Below are positions 58,882 to 64,000 of a DNA stretch of 64,000 bases, in pieces. A model generated the notes under the pieces. It made no database searches. It saw only the letters and a list, made by a program, of their open reading frames with translations, and was not told the DNA's origin. Position 1 is the stretch's first letter. Every line of letters starts with the position of its first letter. The stretch is from Acinetobacter sp. A2 (GTDB taxonomy: Bacteria > Pseudomonadota > Gammaproteobacteria > Pseudomonadales > Moraxellaceae), in NCBI RefSeq assembly GCF_012371325.1, contig NZ_JAAZQX010000013.1, positions 1 through 64,000 of the forward strand, in the 5' to 3' direction. Both the position numbers and the translations under genes were made by a program.

Positions 58882-61080
58882 ATGACCACACAAAGTACTG
58901 GGCAAACTTCAGCACAAAATACAGGATGGAAAGCTGCATTTACAGCATTTTTAGACCGCCGTGCGCTGATTATGCTGTTTTTAGGTTTCTCCGCAGGTAT
59001 TCCAATTTTACTGATTTTTTCCAGTCTGTCGTTGTGGTTGGGCGAGGCAGGAATTGATAAAAGTGCAGTGACTTTCTTTAGTTGGGCCGCCTTGGGTTAT
59101 TCCTTTAAATTTGTTTGGGCACCATTAATTGATGAATTGCCCGTTCCGTATTTAACCAAAAAATTAGGGCGTCGTCGGGCATGGTTGCTCATTGCACAAT
59201 GTTTGATTATCTGTGCAATTGCAGTCATGGCATTTTCCGACCCTGCATTGGGGCAGGCACATTTATACCAAATGGCATTTGGCGCAGTATTACTCGGATT
59301 TTCTGCCGCCACGCAGGATATTGTCATTGATGCCTATCGTATTGAGTTGGCAGAAACCCAAATGCAAACCGTGTTGGCTTCGACCTATAACGCAGGTTAC
59401 CGCATCGGGATGATTGTTGCGGGTGCGGGGGCTTTGTTTTTGGCTGCATCGTTAGGCACAGCTAAAGGCAACTATATTTACAGTGCATGGAAAGTGACTT
59501 ATTTGGCCATGGCTGCGGTGATGTTGATTGGTATTGTCACCACCTTGATCATTCGTGAACCACAGGTAAATAGGGTCAATAAACATTATCAACGTCGTGA
59601 CTATTTCCGTTTGGTGATGGTGTTTTTTGTCGCCGTATTCAGTTTTGTGTTGTGTTATGTCTTTTCTGGCAATTTAACTGAAGCCTTAAAACAACAATTT
59701 CAGCTGAAAGACGCATTTTTGTTATTCTGTTTGGAAGCATTGCGCTTTATTGCTTCAGGCGCTGCGGCAGTATTGATGGGCACTATTTTAGTCAAATGTG
59801 GTGCTGTGAATAAACAGATGGCCTTTGAAACATGGGTACATCCTGTTGCGGACTTCTTTAAGCGCTATGGCGTCAAACTGGCCCTAGTTTTATTGTTGTT
59901 GATTGGTTTTTATCGGGTTTCAGACATCATCGCTGGGGTAATTTCCAATGTGTTCTATCAAGACCTGAACTTTAGCAAAGAGCAAATTGCCGAAGCTGTT
60001 AAAGTGTATGGGGTGATTTTCAGTCTGCTGGGCGGCTTCTTGGGGGGCTTACTGGCACAGCGCATGAACATTATGAAACTGATGTTTGTTGGTGCAGTAT
60101 TGGCTTCTTCAACCAACCTAATTTTTATTGGTCTAGTGAAGTCAGGGCAAGCGCTTAGTGATGTGCAAGTTTCAGTGGGGCAGCAACAATATCAGACTCA
60201 GGCCGATGAAGTGGGTTATTGGAAAGTTGCTGTACCAAGTCAGGTGTTGGCCACCCAACATGAAATTCAGGTACGTGCACATTATCAAACTGGCGATACA
60301 CCATCACGTTTAGTGTCGATGCCTTATTTACAGCAGACAGCTACCGAAACTGCGCAATTACAGCTTTTACCACTAACTTCAGATAACACAATTTCCGTAG
60401 CAGAAAAGGCCAATAGCATTGTGGTACGTGGGCAATATGTGGGGCCTGCTCTAACCGAGCAGCAAAAAATTGTGCTACAGCTAGATGGACAAAACTTTGA
60501 TGCCAAACTCGATGCTCAAGGTATGTTTACTGCAGCGATTACAGGGCAGCTTTTGGCAGATTCTGCAGCAAAGCAATTGACTGTGGTGTTGATGGATCAG
60601 CAACAGGTGCTACAGCAACACAGCCAAAGCTATAAAGTTGATTCAACGCAGGCTGCAGACACGACCTTGGATGTCGATATTCAGCCTTTGCCTGTGGTCA
60701 ATACAGCATCAACCGAGATGGTGGAAATTCAGGGTAAAGTGATCAAACCGTATAGCTCATTATGGTTATATTTTGCCATTATTGTTGATAACTTAGCTTC
60801 AGGTTTAGCCGGCGCAGCGTTTATTGCCTTTTTATCCAGTTTAACCAGTGTGTCTTTTACGGCAGTGCAATATGCGATTTTTAGCTCACTCATGACCCTA
60901 ACCCCTAAGATTTTAGGCGGTTATTCGGGTACTATAGTGACCAATATTGGTTATCCATACTTTTTCCTCATGACCACCTTAATAGGAATTCCAATTTTGA
61001 TTTTAGTGGTGTGGGTGGCAAAGTTATTACGTGATCATCAAGCAACATCTTCGGACACGATTCAACAGAAGGATGAATAA
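58882..61080 (+). CDS. ampG: AmpG-like MFS permease with an inserted Ig-like module
   Basis: Membrane-spanning part resembles AmpG, the importer of anhydro-muropeptides: [20 protein letters not shown] near residue 30, [19 protein letters not shown] near residue 72, and [14 protein letters not shown] near residue 142. The length of 732 aa is far above E. coli AmpG (491). Most of the excess is residues 424-620, a hydrophilic region of two Ig-like repeats (for example [20 protein letters not shown]), placed between membrane helices. The rest is a longer helix set after it. Divergent from the Lon-type gene. Confidence 0.8.
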   Translation: MTTQSTGQTSAQNTGWKAAFTAFLDRRALIMLFLGFSAGIPILLIFSSLSLWLGEAGIDKSAVTFFSWAALGYSFKFVWAPLIDELPVPYLTKKLGRRRAWLLIAQCLIICAIAVMAFSDPALGQAHLYQMAFGAVLLGFSAATQDIVIDAYRIELAETQMQTVLASTYNAGYRIGMIVAGAGALFLAASLGTAKGNYIYSAWKVTYLAMAAVMLIGIVTTLIIREPQVNRVNKHYQRRDYFRLVMVFFVAVFSFVLCYVFSGNLTEALKQQFQLKDAFLLFCLEALRFIASGAAAVLMGTILVKCGAVNKQMAFETWVHPVADFFKRYGVKLALVLLLLIGFYRVSDIIAGVISNVFYQDLNFSKEQIAEAVKVYGVIFSLLGGFLGGLLAQRMNIMKLMFVGAVLASSTNLIFIGLVKSGQALSDVQVSVGQQQYQTQADEVGYWKVAVPSQVLATQHEIQVRAHYQTGDTPSRLVSMPYLQQTATETAQLQLLPLTSDNTISVAEKANSIVVRGQYVGPALTEQQKIVLQLDGQNFDAKLDAQGMFTAAITGQLLADSAAKQLTVVLMDQQQVLQQHSQSYKVDSTQAADTTLDVDIQPLPVVNTASTEMVEIQGKVIKPYSSLWLYFAIIVDNLASGLAGAAFIAFLSSLTSVSFTAVQYAIFSSLMTLTPKILGGYSGTIVTNIGYPYFFLMTTLIGIPILILVVWVAKLLRDHQATSSDTIQQKDE

Positions 61081-61081
61081 T

Positions 61082-61483
61082 ATGCGCATGCTGCATACCA
61101 TGTTACGTGTAGGTAATTTAGAACAATCATTAAAATTTTATACAGAAGTTTTAGGTATGACTTTGCTTCGTAAGCGTGATTATGAAGAAGGGCGTTTTAC
61201 CTTGGCTTTTGTAGGATATGGTGATGAAGAAAATCATACAGTTTTGGAGCTGACTCATAACTGGGATACTCAAAGCTATGATTTAGGCAATGCTTATGGG
61301 CATATCGCGATTGCGGTAGAAGATGCTTACAAAGCCTGTGAAGAAATTAAGGCACGTGGTGGCAATGTCGTGCGTGAAGCAGGGCCAATGAAAGGCGGTG
61401 TGACTGTAATTGCGTTCGTTGAAGACCCAGATGGTTATAAAGTTGAGTTGATTCAGCAAGATCAGAATGCACGTAATAACTAA
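61082..61483 (+). CDS. gloA: Lactoylglutathione lyase (glyoxalase I)
   Basis: Converts the methylglyoxal-glutathione hemithioacetal to S-lactoylglutathione. 133 aa from ATG 61082, with AAGGA upstream. Metal ligands by family position: H5 (MLHTML), the glutamate of TVLELTHNW near residue 56, H of YGHIAIAV near residue 74, and E of YKVELIQ near residue 122. The start lies two bases after the AmpG-like gene stop, so they share a transcript. Confidence 0.96.
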   Translation: MRMLHTMLRVGNLEQSLKFYTEVLGMTLLRKRDYEEGRFTLAFVGYGDEENHTVLELTHNWDTQSYDLGNAYGHIAIAVEDAYKACEEIKARGGNVVREAGPMKGGVTVIAFVEDPDGYKVELIQQDQNARNN

Positions 61484-61691
61484 GTGCTCTTGTGCAAAGC
61501 AGCAACGACTTGGCCTTAATTGCCTAATAAACTGAATGTTGTTCAGCATTCAGTTAAAAAATATTGAACATATTCTATAAACACTCGCTTTTTGAATATC
61601 GCCCAGTAAGATAAGTTTATCGAAAGGTAAATAAGTCGCTGGGCTTATTCATATCAATGAACCCTTTAAAAACAAAAATTAGGATGCTGCA

Positions 61692-62690
61692 ATGTTGAAG
61701 TTATTGGCACTGGATCGCTTTACTATACTCTTATTTGTAATGGTTATCTTAGCCAGTGTGCTGCCTGTTTCTGGGCAGGAAGCCGATGTTTTTGCTGTGA
61801 TTACAACAGTCGCTATTGCTATCTTATTCTTTTTGCACGGAGCAAAATTATCACGTGAAGCGGTGATTCAGGGCTTTATGCATTGGCAGTTACATGCTTT
61901 GGTATTTACATTTACCTTTGCGCTGTTTCCCATTCTAGGATTACTTGCCAAACCTGTTTTAGTGCCAATGCTCGGACAAGAGTTGTATTGGGGCTTTTTG
62001 TTTATGTGCTTTTTGCCTTCTACAGTACAGTCTTCCATTGCATTTACTTCAGTGGCGAAAGGCAATGTTGCCAGTGCTGTATGCAGTGCTTCATTTTCCA
62101 ATTTGATTGGGATGTTTATCACCCCCATTTTAGTAGGCGTGTTTATTCTGGGGCAGTCGGAACATGGTTTTGACCCGACCCATTCAATTATTCAAATTAC
62201 TTTATTGCTGTTGGTACCATTTATATTGGGGCAGTTGCTGCGTCCTTATGTTTATCCTTATATGTTGAAATTACCAAAGTTGGTCAAGGTGTTTGATCAG
62301 GGTTCAATTTTAATGGTGGTTTATGGGGCATTTAGTGGGGCAGTCGTGGCGGGTTTATGGCATCAGGTGAGTGGTATGACCTTGCTGCTGTTAATTGTGG
62401 CGTGTTCAGTTTTATTGACTATTGTGATGTGGCTGGCATGGGTTGTACCTCAGTGGATGGGTTTTGCACGTGAAGATCAAATCGCAGCATTTTTTTGTAG
62501 TTCCAAAAAAACTTTGGCCAGCGGTGTGCCGATGGCGCAAATTTTATTTATTGGGCAGCCATTGGGTATGATAGTTTTACCCATCATGATTTTCCATCAA
62601 ATTCAGCTCATGGTTTGCGGTGTGATAGCCAACGCGCTTGAGAAGCGGGCAGATTTGGCAGAGCAGTCAACATTAAATCCCAAAGAATAA
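61692..62690 (+). CDS. SBF-like bile acid:sodium symporter family protein
   Basis: A 332-aa inner-membrane protein with about ten helices. Motifs FLPSTVQSSIAFTSVAKGNVASA (in part LPSTVQSSIAFTSVAKGN, near residue 114) and FFCSSKKTLASGVPMAQILF (near residue 270) match the SBF-like (PF13593, YocS/Rch1-type) group rather than true bile-acid carriers. Substrate unknown. A hairpin of AACTGAATG/CATTCAGTT (61530-61555) lies upstream. Confidence 0.85.
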   Translation: MLKLLALDRFTILLFVMVILASVLPVSGQEADVFAVITTVAIAILFFLHGAKLSREAVIQGFMHWQLHALVFTFTFALFPILGLLAKPVLVPMLGQELYWGFLFMCFLPSTVQSSIAFTSVAKGNVASAVCSASFSNLIGMFITPILVGVFILGQSEHGFDPTHSIIQITLLLLVPFILGQLLRPYVYPYMLKLPKLVKVFDQGSILMVVYGAFSGAVVAGLWHQVSGMTLLLLIVACSVLLTIVMWLAWVVPQWMGFAREDQIAAFFCSSKKTLASGVPMAQILFIGQPLGMIVLPIMIFHQIQLMVCGVIANALEKRADLAEQSTLNPKE

Positions 62691-62714
62691 TTAGCTTTCA
62701 GCTATTTTATTCCG

Positions 62715-62720
62715 TATAAT
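62715..62720 (+). promoter_or_regulatory. -10 element of the rpmE promoter
   Basis: TATAAT at 62715-62720, with a weak TTAGCT about 18 bases upstream. It predicts a leader of about 160 bases for rpmE. Confidence 0.5.
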
Positions 62721-62885
62721 AATGCCCAACTTGTTGTGCTTAGCTCTGACGGTATCCGTCTCGGTGGGCCAAAAGAATGGTCTGTTATGGTGTTGGTCTG
62801 CTTTTTAGCACGTTCCTCATGTTTTATGAGAGTGACCAATTGCGATGACAGCATAAGCCTTCTTGAATCTTAGGAGTAATCGACG
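62721..62885 (+). promoter_or_regulatory. Structured rpmE leader, possible L31 autoregulatory element
   Basis: Long untranslated leader with a perfect hairpin GACGG-TAT-CCGTC (62748-62760) followed by G/T-rich segments. L31 leaders that bind the ribosomal protein are known in gammaproteobacteria; whether this one fits the model was not testable here. Confidence 0.4.
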
Positions 62886-63110
62886 ATGCGCGCCGATATT
62901 CACCCAAAATATGAAAAATTAGTTGCTACTTGCTCTTGCGGTAACGTAATCGAAACTCGTTCAGCTGTTGGTAAAGAAACTCTTTATCTTGACGTATGTT
63001 CTGCATGCCACCCGTTCTATACTGGTAAGCAAAAGAACGTTGACACTGGCGGTCGTATCGACAAGTTCAAACAACGTTTTGCTGGTATGTCACGTTCTAT
63101 CAAACGTTAA
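62886..63110 (+). CDS. rpmE: 50S ribosomal protein L31, zinc-binding form
   Basis: Bridges the two ribosomal subunits. 74 aa with the four zinc ligands: ATCSCGN (C16, C18) and [12 protein letters not shown] (C37, C40). This is the C+ type used when zinc is plentiful. GGAG lies upstream of the start. A strong terminator follows. Confidence 0.97.
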   Translation: MRADIHPKYEKLVATCSCGNVIETRSAVGKETLYLDVCSACHPFYTGKQKNVDTGGRIDKFKQRFAGMSRSIKR

Positions 63111-63122
63111 TATCCAGTACGA

Positions 63123-63150
63123 AAAAAACGGGCAATTTGCCCGTTTTTTT
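63123..63150 (+). terminator. Terminator after rpmE
   Basis: AAACGGGCAA pairs with TTGCCCGTTT, followed by a T run ending near 63150. Confidence 0.9.
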
Positions 63151-63198
63151 GTGCCTAGAATTTAGAGATAAAAGCATTCAAAAAAAAAGATTCAGAAT

Positions 63199-63229
63199 AA
63201 AAAAATGAGACTGCTAAAACAGTCTCATT
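63199..63229 (-). terminator. Terminator of the EAL-domain gene
   Basis: AATGAGACTG (63204-63213) pairs with CAGTCTCATT (63220-63229); the T run is on the minus strand. Confidence 0.85.
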
Positions 63230-63276
63230 CATAAAATTGTTCTTTGCGCTAAGCGCTAAATGCAATGTACAAGACC

Positions 63277-64000
63277 TTATTGGTCTTGTACATCAATTAA
63301 ATGATCCAGTTTTTTCTGGAAGTAATCACCCTGAATAAAGCGGGCATCAACATTCCATGCATTGGCAAACAGGTTCATATCATTTAAGTCACGTAGCAAA
63401 ATCTCAATTGGCTTAATTTCGCTATATACGCTGAGTTGTTCCTGCAATTCCTGCGTAGATTGATCATCTGCCAGTTTCTCAATCAGGGCGCTGTGCAGGG
63501 TCAAGTAGTGAATATCAACTTGTTTTAAGATTGATTCACTGTAAATTGAATGACCAAAATCTCGTAGTGAAATTTCTGCACCGTGTTGACGTAATAAGCC
63601 GATTTGCTTTTGTGCATCGCCTAAGTTTTGACTAATATCTTCTTCTGAGAATTGTAAAATCAGTGGATGGCTGAGGCGACTACCAACAATGGTGATCAGT
63701 TTAGACACAAACTCAGGGAAACTGCGGTCTTGCAATAACACGTGTTTGTTTAAATTGACAATCAGTTTGGCTTCAGGATATTGAGTAATAAAGTTATGTA
63801 ACTGTTTACATGCTTCTACCAAAATCCAGCGATCTAGCTTAATTGAAAGCTCAGGATCTTCTGCCAATTCAATCAGTCCCGCTAAGCTTTTCCATTCACT
63901 ATTGAAAATAAAGCCACTGGTCACTTCATAAGTGTAAAGGTTAGTATCTTGCTTATCATACAATTGCTGATACTTCAGGTGGATTTCACCACGATCCAAA
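63277..64000 (-). CDS. Degenerate EAL-domain protein (partial, cut at window edge)
   Basis: C-terminal about 240 residues of a protein whose frame stays open to the window end; the first in-window start-like codon is only a TTG within the domain. The fold is EAL: DRGEIHLKYQQLYD, then SVNL-like IVNLNKHVL, then LRDFGHSIYSESIL. The catalytic motifs are altered: EAL reads EVT, DDFGTG reads RDFGHS, and the KID step reads LTL. It is therefore probably a c-di-GMP sensor or adaptor of the FimX kind, not a phosphodiesterase. Confidence 0.8.
   Translation of the reverse strand, partial: LDRGEIHLKYQQLYDKQDTNLYTYEVTSGFIFNSEWKSLAGLIELAEDPELSIKLDRWILVEACKQLHNFITQYPEAKLIVNLNKHVLLQDRSFPEFVSKLITIVGSRLSHPLILQFSEEDISQNLGDAQKQIGLLRQHGAEISLRDFGHSIYSESILKQVDIHYLTLHSALIEKLADDQSTQELQEQLSVYSEIKPIEILLRDLNDMNLFANAWNVDARFIQGDYFQKKLDHLIDVQDQ

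Overview
The window looks like a chromosomal segment of an Acinetobacter species. Low-to-moderate GC, the order lepA-lepB-rnc-era-recO-pdxJ, the dat-ddc pair for 1,3-diaminopropane, the order purB-hflD-mnmA-nudJ, a 485-aa GapDH and several small Moraxellaceae-type proteins all fit that genus. I could not run a search, so the species is not assigned.

Layout. 1-7.5 kb: a co-directional translation, secretion and repair cluster (lepA, lepB, a DUF4845 protein, rnc, era, a small lipoprotein, recO, pdxJ, miaE). 7.7 kb: tRNA-Asn with its own consensus promoter and terminator. 8-16.3 kb: two DMT-superfamily permeases, an aspartate-type aminotransferase, uvrB, a lipocalin and small or unknown genes. 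16.7-22.5 kb: gap, an HxlR regulator convergent with an MFS exporter, obgE, proB.

22.44-31.03 kb: an integrated mobile element of about 8.6 kb in the 3' end of proB. It is bounded by a 23-bp imperfect direct repeat that rebuilds the proB stop. It carries a tyrosine integrase with arm-type repeats next to both ends, a structured intergenic segment, a protein of unknown function ending in an SSB-like acidic tip, AlpA and a second HTH protein, a run of overlapping small genes, a DUF3987 primase/helicase-like protein, an iteron cluster that looks like a replication origin, an SSB lacking the acidic tip, and a zinc-ribbon protein. There are no capsid, portal, terminase or conjugation genes. The best reading is a P4/PICI-like phage satellite, and it is the most interesting part of the window.

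31-48 kb: SIMPL protein, dat-ddc, a PhoB-type box with pstSCAB and a strong hairpin between pstS and pstC, sohB, a cytochrome b, a YjdF-like protein, purB-hflD-mnmA-nudJ. At 47.3-48.2 kb is a small scar region: a 113-bp MITE with a 9-bp target duplication, an orphan lipoprotein, and a broken coding remnant. 48.2-64 kb: gamma carbonic anhydrase, a PBP5-type carboxypeptidase, two paralogous secreted proteins, surE-nlpD-like, a LysR regulator, argD, monothiol glutaredoxin, a LonB/C-type protease, an AmpG-like MFS protein with an inserted Ig-like module, gloA, an SBF-like transporter, rpmE with a long leader, and a degenerate EAL protein cut by the window edge.
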